From NCBI GenBank assembly GCA_001051155.2, contig JYIP02000005.1, positions 4,588,001 to 4,652,000 of the forward strand: 64,000 bases of DNA. Reading direction: 5' to 3'. Numbering within the stretch: position 1 is the stretch's first letter; every line of letters starts with the position of its first letter. Shown here piece after piece: positions 22,392 to 34,094 of this stretch. This stretch comes from Chrysoporthe austroafricana (lineage: Eukaryota > Ascomycota > Sordariomycetes > Diaporthales > Cryphonectriaceae). Below the pieces are notes generated by a model. It ran no database searches, was not told the origin of the DNA, and saw nothing but the letters and a program-made list of their open reading frames with translations. The position numbers and the translations under genes were made by a program.

Positions 22392-25300
22392 CCTCGTTCC
22401 TCAGGCGAATCCTCGTGCCCGGCCGCCCACCAGGACCCAGGACGAAATCGCGGCCCCGGCTAGGCCCACATTCGCCCACCTGCTGGTGGGCCTGTGCCAC
22501 CCCCATGCCACAGCGTTACACTGCTTCCGCATTAAACACTGGCTATTTATGGGCCAACTATAATTTCCTTCCTGCAAGGAGCTAGGGGCCTCTGGCGGCC
22601 CATCCATCCGCACGGTGCCACCCAGGCCCCCTTCGCTGGCCCGTCCCCGACGCCGCTGACAGGCCGTGGACGGCTCTCGCGGATCGCCATGCTCACGACC
22701 AGCGGACGGCCCTGCTCGACCACCCAGCAACCCCCGATCCTTCGAGGCCGCGTCGGCGTCGCTGCGAGCCGAACACGAGCGGCGTCCACGGCTCCCCGGA
22801 GGTCGCGGGCTGGATCCTCTGCGGGGCTGCTTCCAGTACGAGGCCGCCTGTACGACAGGCAGCGGCACCCAGGGGGAAAACCTGGGGGTCGATCGCCAGA
22901 AGAAAGACGAGCCTGTGTCTGAGATTGCCCACCGTCTCCAGGCCGACAGCCACTGGCTCTCGGCCTTGGGAAGACACCGAACTACCGACCTTGATTTCCA
23001 ACATCGTCAGGGTCCCCTTAAGATCTGTGATATTGCAGGAACGTGACGTACAAACATCTCGGTTCACCGGCCCTCTCATGCCAGCGCCCACGAGGCCAAG
23101 TGCCGTTGCAGGAAAATGCGGTTCGCGTCACATTGGGCACGACACCGTCCTTCGGCATTTCGCCAGCGATTTTGCCCACGCGCCCGCCGTGCTCTGCCGC
23201 GCGCTCGAGCAGGACTCCTGAGATGAGTTCACTCTTCGGGCCAAATAGGTATGTGACCCCGGAGCTGGACGCAATATAACGTGCCCGCCCCATCCCCTTG
23301 GCCCGAAGGCCGCGTCCTCCCAGCCCGGCCTGCCGATGCGAATACGATCAGGTTGTCAAAACGGCCCCGACCATACTCTTGGTGCAGGATCTCGCGCGGG
23401 CGGCACGTCAGGCTAGCCCGCCCTTGCATTGACACCTCTGTCCGCAGGCGTTATGAGAGCTCTACATATCGCTTGGTGCTGACAGCAGGAGGTTGGGCCG
23501 GATCTTCCACCAACCAACTGCTGCTCCAGCGCAGCTGAAGGTGCGTCTTCCATGCGTTCCAAAGTTCCCGATCAGAAACCCGATCAGAAACCATCCACGG
23601 GCTCTTCCACCCAGATGCTAAGCTTATTCTTCCCGGACGACTATGGATGCAGGCACGTTTGTTCGACCCCCCCTGTAATGTACCTGCTATGGTACTGTAT
23701 GGGGCCAACCCCATGCACGCGCTTATACTTGCTGCTATAGTAATTCCGGTAGGAACTGTCATAATTTTTTTTTAACTCTTCGGTCTCCTCCCCCCCACAG
23801 CATGCCATGCTATTCGGGCAGGATTTCGACACGGCGATAGTACCGGGCGCGGTGATGGCACCACCCAGAGGCAGGATCAGCGCCCGCCAGCAGGTAGAGG
23901 AACGGCGTGAGGACCTGATATCGTAGCGTCATCCTGATGTATTAGTTGGTGCTGATGGTGGTCAACGCGGGTGGTGCGCGCTGGGCTGAACACCTTAGTC
24001 GCTACCTAATTCGTATTGGCAGACAGAGCAAAAGTAGTAGGGTGGGCCCGTCACATGGCTATAAGACGACTATAGTAAGAAAATACCCCTGGCACCACGG
24101 CACACCTGCCCGACCTCTTCTGGATGCGCTGGTACTACATAGTACCACGTAATTCCAAGATTGAATACGAACAGCGCGGCACAGATGCCAGGCCCCGTAC
24201 CGGAGATCACCCTCACGAGCGCGCCCAGGTGCCTACGCGTACCAGCCGCCCCGAGCGTCACGAAGCGCCCGGGAGCAGACCTGTTGCAGCAGGCTATGCA
24301 GCATGCACAGTTGAGGGGCCCGCAGCGCGGTTGGACACCATCGAGCTCGGAGACAACAACTAAGCGGCGAGCCGGTGCCTGGACCTGCCAGTGCGGGCTC
24401 CTAATGAATCGCCGCCGGGCGAGGGAGGCCGTCCTTAGCTTCTACTGGTTTTCCCAGGACGGACCCAGGGCTTTCCCGCGCGCCTGGTCTTGCGGCCCTA
24501 GCCGTCCTCCACGGGACGGCTTCGGATCCGGCAACGTGGACTGCCTGTCAGGGCCCCTACCGCCAGGACCTACAGCTAGCCGCACGCACGCCGTCAGGAG
24601 GGTAGGAGGGCTCACCGGTGCTCGCTGTACGCGCCGCACCGCACAGGGGCTCTCTCCGCTGGAGACGTGCGAGGACACTTCTCTGTCCCTCCCTCGCCGC
24701 CCACCCCCCTGGGAGACAGCCCACCCAGCTGGCAGGTTCCCCCCGGCTGCGATCGCTGCAGATCACGATCCTCCCTGGGCGCCACCAGCGCCTCGGCTCA
24801 TCTGCGAAAAAGTAGCTCGTACATACGGGAAAAGGGCCCAGCCGTGAACCGAGAGAGATCTTATCTCCAGGATCTGCCCAGGGATTTTGGGGTGGTAGGG
24901 GGGGTTGCCAATCCGTGGTTCGGCGCAGGGACTGGGTACGACTCGCTACCGCTCAGCGAGGCGGTCGTCGTCGTCATCGCCCGAAAGACTCGCGGGAAGC
25001 ATCGCGGGAAGCATGCCCTCGGGCGAAGTCCAGGGTGCCATCGACGACCGCAGACCGGTCAGTTGCCCGGGGCTGCCACGTGTAGGCGACGAGCCGCTTT
25101 GCCCAAAGAGCATTCCGGCGAGATATACTGCTGCGGTATGTTACGGTACATCTGGGCTACCTACGTGTCTACGTACTCGTATTGGACTGACATCTCGGCG
25201 TCAGGGGCCGGCTGCAAGGCCCCCCAAGGATCCCCGGTCGGAATATTGCAGTTCCTGGATGCACGGGCACGGCTCATTTAACTTCTTTTCGTCGTTTTCT

Positions 25301-27999
25301 GGCCCCCCCCCTCCTCCTCTTCCTCCCCCCCTTCCCCCCTCCCGGCTGGCCATTTTTCCCTGTCAGCAGGGCAGGTGGGCGAGCAGGCGAGCAGGTAAGC
25401 AGGCCAGCGAACAGGCAAAGCGCGGCTCCCAGCCGCCTCCCCCTACTCGAATCGGTCATCCAGATTTCCGACCACATCACTGGGCGCGCTAATCTCCTCC
25501 GCGAGCGCCCTCTCTGCAGGAGATGTGCAGGACCCTGATCTTTTCCTCCGGGCGGAGCAGCCCACTCGCGTCCCTACGCATGTACTATGTATGTAGGTGC
25601 GCAGGCGGCCATGCGGAAGCCCCATCGGCGCCCTCGAGAGGGAGGGTTGTCTCCTCGATGGGGTCTTGGCCGGCGGAGTTCACGTTGCATCTCTACTCTC
25701 ACCGGCCGAGGCCCGCCCCGGCCTGGCCCTGCTCTTGGTTCACGCAACCTCTCGAAGAATGGCAACCTGCGTCACGAGGCAGGCCGTGGCGCCGTGTCTT
25801 CCCCCATCTCCCTGCATCCGCCCTAGAGGCCCCCTTCCCTCGCGCGCCCTCCCCCTCTCATTGGCCCCTGCCCGCCCATCCCGCTGCCTATCTGCAGGCT
25901 GAGGCTGCTTTTTCCTTCTGACCTCTTTTTCTTGCTTTTGGCGCACGCCACCCGGCGCGTGACTGGCTGTGTGCACATGAGGGCGGCTCTGGTGCATATC
26001 GCCCGCGCTGTTCACACCTCCACCCCCCGGGCGCCGCGCTGGGGCCGGCCTGCTCACCCTTTGGTCACCGCTGGGAGATCGGCCAAGACACACACACACC
26101 CTGTGCTACTGGCGCTGGTGATCGCCCGCGGGCGAAGGGTCGGGAGCCCGGGCCCTGCTGCTGATGGTGCCAGAGATGCAGCTGGCCTCGGCACACGCCA
26201 GCCATCACGAGTCAGAGCTTGGCTGGTCCGCTCTCCCGCTCTGTACGTACACGACTGTGTCGCTGGGACACCGGGGACCTCAGTTATCTCTCTGACGTTA
26301 CGCACGTCGCCGACCATCATGCCAGGACAGCCTAAGGGGTGTCTTTCCTATGTCTCTGCCCCCATTGTGTCACAAGTGCCGTCTTCCCGGCGCACAGCTT
26401 ATGCCATTGGCCCGACCGGGGCAGAGGGCGGGCTGAACACACGAAGCTCCAGGCAGGGCGGGACGAGGCAGGCTGGCTGGCCGGCCGGCTGGCTGGCCGG
26501 CGCCTGCGATGTCTCTCGCTTTGTGCGCGGCCCTGATTTCCTTTAGTGAACCCCTCCCCGCGGGCCCCGCGCCGCTGCCTCTCCTGCTGTCCACAGCACA
26601 CCTTGTCCTATCTCCGCCGGGGGTGGGCATGCGCTGGCCCGTCGGGACCTTGCAGGACAATGCTTGGGAGGGGCGCGGACCAGCCATCAGCTCCTCACCG
26701 TACCGAAGTAGAGAGAGAGACATACACACAGGTGATGACGCGCGCCGGTGTTGTCTTTGTTGGGACGACGGGGATGACGACGATGACCCAGACAAAGCCT
26801 AAGACAAGGTCTCGTAAAATGGCCCGAGAAGCCACACCCGAGTAGCTGGGAGCGTAAGAAGCACCTACGAGAGCGCCCCGAGAGAAAAAGGAGAGACACG
26901 CACACACACCCACCACACCACACAACCAGTTCCGGGTTGTGTTGTTTCTTCCCTCGTGCGCTTCTCGCCGAGGTTGCCACCGCTGTGGGTCGGCGACCGG
27001 TGGTGTGAGTGGCGCCCGGCTGCTCGAGGGTCCGAGGACGAGGGCTGAGCGTTTAACGTCGTGGACTCACAGACGTGCACAGAGAGAGAGAGAAAGAGAG
27101 CAGCCGAGATAGGGGGGGCGAAAACAAAAAAATCACAAATAAAAACAGGCCAACGTTGGGCCCAAAAAGTTAGCTCCCGCACCCTCGGCAGTCCGTGATA
27201 TCCACTCCCCCTCTTAACAAGGCAGCCATAATGACTATGCGGGTTGGGATCTAGGTCCGTGACACCCCGAGGGAGCCGGTGGCCTCCTTCCGAGACTTGG
27301 CGCGTATGTTGATGCAGAGTGATTTGGAAATTGCCGATCCCTTGCCTTTGCGGAGCGCTCGGGCTGCCTTGAATCATTCACGCATCTCTTTCCTCGTTGC
27401 TAGCCCCCCTCCCCTTCCCGTGGATGTGGTGATTCTCCGGAGGTGGGTTGTCTTGTCGGTCAGGTGAGCCGGATATTAGGGGAAGAGAGAGAGACCGAGA
27501 GGGATGGGGAAAGCCCGTCGTCAGGAGCATGGCTCGCAAGAAGGCCTGCCAACTCCCACAGAAGATCTCCCAGACTCAGACTCCAGACGTCGTAGGAGAC
27601 CATATCTTCAGCCGCGGCAGCTTGCCACATGCCCTGAGCCCGCGCCATTGCTGTCCTTCTCTTGTATCCCGCGATATACTCAAGCTGCCTCGGCGATCGA
27701 TCTCTCACCCTCCACTCCCCTCCGCGGCCAGACGACGCGCCGTCCGTAGGATCGCAAAGTAATGCTTAAGCCCTTGCTGGTGATGTGCCGGGAGCACCTC
27801 GGTGGCGTAGTCACGCGCTCAGCACGCCACGGCTGCGGTCCTCGATGCCGTCCGCGGTGCGACCTGATATCTGGCCGTCCTGGGGGAGACTCGGCAGCCT
27901 GGTTGGGGACGTACGTGCCCGTCCTAATGCTCCTGTGTAGCCGTAGACTTCAGAATTCAAGTTGCTCAACCTCGAAAGAGTTGTGTGTATGTATGCGTG

Positions 28000-30900
28000 C
28001 TCCAATCTTGTGAATAGGGTTCATGGTTAATCTCGCCACGCCTTACACCGAGTGTATTCTATATATTTCGCAAGTATTAGGGTAATTAAGTCTTATATAT
28101 TGCTTATAGCAATTAGAAGGACGGTTGGCAGGCAATAAAACAGTCAGTTTCTATAAAAAAAAAATACTGGTAGATAGATATCGTGGAATTGTGAATCAAT
28201 AGATGGACGCTTCTTACAGATGGGTATCTCTAGAAACAAAAGACACACTCATTCCAAGTGAACATGCTTAGCTCTAGTACTGGACGACAAATGTTTCACA
28301 CCACGGATCTAGTTAGCAGCGAGGGAGGGGAATTATCCTTGTATAACGACCTCTGGAATGAAATACCTGAAGCGTTAATATGTCAATTTAAAGGGCTCCT
28401 CTCATGGACTTGGGATGATCTGTACAAGAACACTGTAAGGAAAAGACGAAACAAAAGTGGGAGGATGCTGTTAATCAAATAAGCAGAGATACAACTGTAG
28501 AGGACCAATGCAATAAAGGATCCAGATGTGACAGGTCACCAGAAGAAGTATACTGAAAATGGGACTCAATGTTACCTCTGCGAGATCTACTCTATTTCTG
28601 ATCGATCCCCTCGTCTCACTGCCGTCTTTCTGTGGAGTTCTTAGATGCTTATTCCTTTTGTGCTCGTCTCAACCAGTATTTGAGTCTGTCCGGAACCTCA
28701 AAACACATTCCTTCTAACCTTATTGTCTCTCCACAAATATTGTCTCTCCACAATTTACCGTCATAACTTGCTCATAGCACAAGGTACCCACCAGATAACA
28801 CTGCCTGTCTGAGTTACAACAATTACCTCAAGATGCCCTGTCCCAGTGCCGGTGACAGCTGTATCCACATCCTTAATGTGCTCATACTCTGAGTCAGCGA
28901 AGCTCACGTGAGGTAATGCAACTGTATAAGAATACTGGCAATATCCATTATCTCAGATAGTGGTGTCTTTGCCGCGGTCTTGTGAGAAATAAAATCATGC
29001 TTATTTCGCATAAGCAATGATATAGGTATCTTTCCACCTATGTGCCTTAGTACTAATACTTAGCCTATTCCTCACTTTCACTTTCCTCTGGGACAAAAAC
29101 GTCGCGCTGTTGCCTATCCGCAGATTCACAACATCGCTCCTTGTCCAATTCATGCGCTTCTTTTCCGCAACTTCATACTCCTTACCCAAGTCTTCACCCC
29201 GCTCGCTTCATCGATTCTCGACATTATCTCAAATGGCTGCCGCCCTCGTGATCAAGCGTAAGCATATTGAAGGCCTCATCGAACGACGACTCTGCCCCCA
29301 TGCTGCTGCCAACCATCTCTGACATACTGGTGCGTAGTCCCGAGTTGGACTCGTGTACAGGGCTAGACCGGTCAGTGGTCTAGGTCTGGGCAGATCACGT
29401 ATTCAGGGTTAGCGTACCTACTCATAAGGCAGACGTCCGTACGCGGATGGTGGAGGAGCAGGTTGCTCGGCAGGGAACTGCCCGGCAGGGTCATCCGCCG
29501 ACCAGTCGGACCGCCGCCAGCGGCTGCTCAGCTGGACGAACGACATTTGGTGCGCGAGGTCGTCGTCCCTGGCCTGCGCGTCGATGTCGCCGCGGTAGCG
29601 CTCGACGGCCGCGCCCGCGAGGGAGTGTCCTGGGTGCCGCATGCGCCAGACGAAGACCTTGGAAGGCTCGTCCTCGTCGCCCGGGTTGTAGAACGACTTG
29701 CCCACGAGGTCTGGGATTTCCCAACCTCTGAAATTGGAGTAATGGTCTAGGATGGCGCTCAAGATATCATGGAGATCCCCTCCGCCGAACCTGTTAAGTA
29801 GTCCCTGTCAGTCTGAGGCTCGGCCTTCCCGTGCTACTTTGGGGGGTGGAGAGGAGGTCGGCTCACCGGATCTCCGAGTCCATATCGTCTGCCCAGATGG
29901 TGAGCTCCACCGAGCGGAAACGGAATATTGTACGGCCAGGACGACTGGGAGGACCTTGTTCGGGATGCTGGGCCGTGGCCTGACCGCGTTGCCATTCTAT
30001 GTCGGTGATCAGCCAGTACCCGAACCACGCCTCGCTGTTCGAGGGCGACCTATCGTGGACATGTGTGTCCCACAGGCACTTCAAGTCCCTGAGCCGCATG
30101 CGCGGGCTGCGACAGTCCGTCGCCGGCCGGATGTTCTCGTACAGCTCGTAGCCGAGCAGCCTCCCGTCTAGATCATGTGCCCCGCAAAAACTATCCTGCC
30201 ACGGGCCGTGCCAGTTGTCCAAGTGCTTGAACGGCACGAGGAACAAGGCCGGCACTCCGCTGAGCTCCGCCGTCGCGTATGGCTGCCGATGTCGTGTTGA
30301 TGCGATCCGGCGAGCTGCGGGCTGAACCGATGTTGAGGGCCGAATGAACGGGAGTGCGGGTGTCCACGGACGACCTGGAAGAGCGTCAATATGCGGAATG
30401 TCTTTCCGACACTGAGATATCTGTCACGCGGTCTATATACAACCTACTTCTATGTGGGATGGTGCCCTGAGGAGGTATCCTGCGATGGTCTGACATGACA
30501 AATGAAAGGTGCTGTGAGCTTTGGTGGACTCGATATGTAGTTCGGTATCGACTATTCGGCTTGCGTTTATTGTCAATGAAGTTTCTCCTAGCTAACGAAA
30601 GGTAAAATAGAAGACAACCCGTTAGAGATTGAGAATATATAGACATCTTGAGGGCCCTAGACAACGTGCCACGCGATACTTGGCTTCTGAATTGTCATAG
30701 TTGAGATTATCGGCTCCTTGCGCCAGCTTGAATTGCTAATCATACGTTGTGAGTATCCATTCACAGACGATGTTGAGTCCCCGCTTCGAATACATGCCGC
30801 TCCCGTCATTCTTGATACCTACGTATGCTCAAACGAACAGCAAACTGCGATTCAGTCATAGCACGGCTTGATTGACATTCCGTATTCTCCTGCAAAGCAT

Positions 30901-31830
30901 GTCACTCAATAGTGTGCATTTGGTGGACAAGAATGGGTCTCTCATGCACCTAGATGATTGGACAGAGAACGGAGACTCATGAGAAGATGTATCTCAGAAG
31001 TGGCTTCCAGCTGGCCGCCTGGAAGGAGTCAATTGAGCCTATTGAACAAGATAAAGTGTCCTAAAGTTGTCGTCTTATGGCTGGTTATCTCAGAAGTAGG
31101 TTTATTCAGCGTGACCAAGATCGAGGCACATACGGATTCACGTCATAATTACATCTGTTTCTCTCTCTGCGTGCTCTGAGTACATCTCTTATAGCTACCA
31201 ATGTTATCCAACCTTATTTTACTTCAGTAGCTAGATAATATTTAGATGAACAACGATGTTCAGAATGAGGTCCCATACGATCTGCTAACGTATCTAATCT
31301 TGCGGTGACTTGGCGACTTTCAGGAGCTGCTGTCCCCGAGAGCAGCTACCACATGTAAGCGGTTGTGGATTTTTTTTTATCTGTTTCCAGGTGAGAGACT
31401 CTCTTTTTACCTCTAAAGAGTCTCAGCGCCTATAGAATCGTCTTTCGTTGTCATTATCACACAGCTGCTTAAAAACCCCGCAACGCTATAAACTACTCTG
31501 GGCCAGGGCCACGTTGAAAACAACGATGAGAGTTTTATTTCTACGTCTATCACCACCTCCGTGCTCTCAAAGATGATGTTGTATAGATCTAGCGTAAGCT
31601 TCAAACATGAACCTCAGGGCCCATGGTCACCTCTTTCTCCTTTTCACTATGCCTGAATAAAATTTACAATCCACCCCCACCCCCCGGGAAAGAGAAACAA
31701 AACCATAATTTCCCCTTTGTTCCGACCCGATGCTCACCATCGGTGCAATTAGCTCCTACATGCTGATCCATGACAAATACGTTCCACGGGCGACAGACTA
31801 CTAGCTAGCTGCCTACGTATACCTCGAATC
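28000..31830. other. AT-rich island
   Basis: Base composition shifts visibly from GC-rich to AT-rich at about 28.0 kb and back at about 31.8 kb, with a GC-rich gene (29418-30420) in the middle. TATA, TTAG and TAAT are frequent. In filamentous ascomycetes such islands often come from repeat-induced point mutation of mobile elements. No transposase or reverse-transcriptase remnant was recognised, so the origin is open. Confidence 0.55.
29418..30420 (-). CDS. Unrecognised spliced gene, 5' end unresolved
   Basis: Two coding blocks on the minus strand, 30420-29867 and 29790-29418, join in frame through a clean 76-nt intron (donor GTGAGC, branch-like CTGAC, acceptor AACAG; phase 2) and give at least 308 residues ending at TAG. 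Composition and splice signals support a real gene. I do not recognise the family. Visible features are a GRPWTPALPF block near the start, an aromatic-rich middle (FKHLDNWHGPWQD, WFGYWLITDIEW), WEIPDLVGKSF after the intron, and a Pro-rich tail. There is no signal peptide or membrane segment in the visible part. An in-frame TGA sits just before the first block as part of TGACAG, which reads like an acceptor, so an upstream exon is expected, but none was found in the AT-rich DNA. It may be an accessory gene or a truncated relic. Confidence 0.5.
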
Positions 31831-32540
31831 CCCGTGTGATGTAGCACAAAGGCCCCGAGGTAGACCCGCCGTGGTGGCCCGTCGTCCCGCGTTGCACGAA
31901 CTATATGTCTGAAATCTAACGATGGCTAAGATCAGGTGAAGATCGCAGGATCGGTAACCCAGGCTAGCCTTGTACGCTGGCTTGAGCCACAGCCTCGGTA
32001 TCGCCGCCGGCGCCGCCGGACCGGTGGCTGTCTCCCCGGCTTGTGCTACGCGCCGGTGGCCGCGCGGAAATGAGGCCATGGAGGGCTTGCGCGACTCACG
32101 TCTGTGATTGGACATCCGGTTCGCCCGCTGGCGAGCTGGGCCCGGCCGGCTGGGCCGCTGGGCGCCGTGGCTGCTCACCTAACAGAGACATGGCGGATTG
32201 GCCGTTCGGCGTCATTGTAGTGTTCTGTCGTACCGGTGTTGTGTCTCGGCGAGGTCTCGCTGGCGTTGATGGCGTCGTGAGGGCATGTGATCCGATGGAG
32301 AGGAGTGACACCTGCGAATTCGGCCTCAAGCAAAGGCGATTGGAGGGGAAGCGAATGTGAGAAAAGACAAAGAAAGCCTGCTTGTGGTTTGCTAGCAGCG
32401 TTCATCACTGTTCTGGATGAGGTCGCTCTTGATTATGCTACCCATCAAGCTGGTTATCACGTATGGCCTGCTAGGGAGACCGACCCTGTGTATAGCAAGA
32501 CTTCATCCGTCTTTCTCCGTGTCGAGAAGTCTCGCCCGGA
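30421..32540. other. Gene-free stretch, mostly AT-rich
   Basis: Nothing coding was recognised. It should contain the missing 5' part or promoter of the orphan gene, and from about 31.9 kb it returns to GC-rich DNA flanking the 3' end of the phosphatase gene. Confidence 0.5.
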
Positions 32541-33491
32541 TCAAGCCGCGCCGTTGCCGTTCGCCTTGCCCGTCTCCACGAGTCCGTCCCGGATCTCTAG
32601 CGTGAGCTGGCCGTCCTTCCACTCTACCACCTTGACAGAGTCCAGGTCCCTCACGATCCAGTCCGGCTCTGCGCTCCGCACCTGCTCGGCCGTGTGGCTC
32701 GTCACTAGGCCTAGGACCTTGCACCCGGCCGCCTTGCCCGCGCGTATGCCCGCGGGCGAGTCCTCGAGGACCAGCACACTCCTGTCGCCTCCCGCGACGC
32801 CGATGCGCTCCCTGCCCAGGAGATAGCATGCCGGGTCCGGCTTGCCGTTCCCGACGGACTCGGCTGTGATGAGGTGCTCCGGGGTGGGGAGACCCAGCCT
32901 CTCTAGCCAGCCGGATACGAGCGGCTCGGTGCCGCTCGTGACGATGGCCCAGGGGACCTTGCGGCAGCCTATCTCATCGAGCAGGCTCCGGGCCCCGGGG
33001 ATCTCGGTCGCGTCGTCTCCGTGCAGCTTTGGAAGACGGCCTTCCATCTCCTTGACATCTGCGGTAGCTGTCAGCAGGCTGCGCAAGAGGACAGTACTTC
33101 AAGGGAGCGAGCTCCTCAGCCGCCCTAATACGCATGTCCCCAACATAGACGCCCCAGCACACATCCAGAGAATCTCTCGGAACTTACATTCCCAATTCGC
33201 CTTCTCAGGTGCCAAAATCTTCAGGGTATCTATGCTTCTCCGTCCATGGGAGGTCTCCAAGATGACTTCCGGGTCGACACCGATCTCCTTGCCAATACTT
33301 TGCGTCTCATCCTTCGATGTTAGCCAGGAACGGACAGGGTATCCAGGGTGAGAGCCAGGGATCTTGTTCTTGTTGTTCACTCACGTATTCCAGTGCTTCT
33401 CTATTGCAGATGTAGAGTCTATAATCGTGCCGTCCATATCAAACAGGAAGCCGTGGAAGGAGGCCCGTACGGGCGGGGCTGAGTATTCCAT
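32541..33491 (-). CDS. HAD-superfamily phosphatase, glycerol-phosphatase (Gpp1/Rhr2) type
   Basis: Exons 33491-33385, 33297-33188 and 33058-32541, 244 residues, close to the yeast Gpp1 length. HAD motif I is DMDGT (Asp18 nucleophile, Asp20 acid/base). The cap region has IGKEIGVDPEVILETSHGRRS. Motif II is VTSGT (Thr113/Ser114), motif III Lys145 in NGKPDP, and motif IV LEDSPAG (Glu171, Asp172). The family removes phosphate from glycerol-3-phosphate or from 2-deoxyglucose-6-phosphate, in the cytosol; glycerol phosphatase is the better guess. Intron 1 ends in AAAG rather than the usual YAG. It is chosen because it alone keeps the conserved frame, and a CTAAC branch site lies about 21 nt before it. 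The gene diverges from NUG1 with 603 bp between start codons. Confidence 0.88.
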
Positions 33492-34094
33492 GGTGAAGAT
33501 AGGATGGAGGATAGACTGAAGCTTGGGAGGTCTAGCTTGAATAGGCTGGACTGTGCACAGTCGCCCTAGAATGCATACGGGTCTATCAAGGAACGGAAGA
33601 ATTCAAAACGCATTAAATGGGGCTGGCATGAACGATTTATGAAGCAGAGGTCGAGAGAGGCCGACACAGGGCGACTGGAGTGCGCGAGGTCGGAGTTACG
33701 CAATCGGGTTAAACCGCCGCCGGGCTCACCACATCAAGTAACAAGGGAGGATTTGACATTGCCAAAACGAGATTAACAGTCATGGAGTGGATTGACTCGA
33801 CGACAGTCATGGAGTAATAATGGTCTTGAAATTTATCGAGGTATTTGATAAAAGGTCTCGCCTAGGTCCAGGTTGCAGGCTGCCCAGGGCGTGGAGGATA
33901 CATCGGTACATCCATTATGAAGCATATTGTTATCGTTATCGCTGACCGCCTTTTTTTCTTCTAATGGATTCTGCCGCTTTGGCCTCGCAAATTTCCAACG
34001 ACACTCGACGCTAGACATTTCGGCGCAGCATTTCTAGCAGAGCCAACCCCCTCACTCGTACACCAACCACAGGGCCCCATTTCAAGAGGTCGCA
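33492..34094. promoter_or_regulatory. Shared divergent promoter of the HAD phosphatase and NUG1
   Basis: 603 bp between two start codons on opposite strands, so both promoters must lie here. It contains a 13-bp direct repeat, ACAGTCATGGAGT, at 33776-33788 and 33803-33815. No factor-binding site was recognised with confidence. Confidence 0.7.

Larger units (their letters stand above)
17796..29417. other. 11.6-kb tract with no supportable gene
   Basis: After the homeobox promoter this tract is GC-rich and full of simple repeats up to about 22.4 kb, then ordinary-looking sequence to 28.0 kb, then AT-rich to 29.3 kb. I tried to join open frames across plausible introns and found none with a recognisable domain. 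The minus strand at 22.6-23.8 kb has several neighbouring frames with protein-like composition but no consistent splice pattern. Long non-coding transcripts, fast-evolving small secreted proteins or degraded mobile elements cannot be excluded. Confidence 0.5.

Noticed and set aside
21013..22563. 516-codon plus-strand frame in the gene-free tract
   Set aside because: Passes through several simple repeats (Pro/Gln/His-rich, Asp/Asn run), and has no start context, splice logic or recognisable domain.
28258..28482. 74-codon plus-strand frame in the AT-rich island
   Set aside because: Composition is protein-like, but it is too short, has no flanking splice signals and matches nothing known to me.
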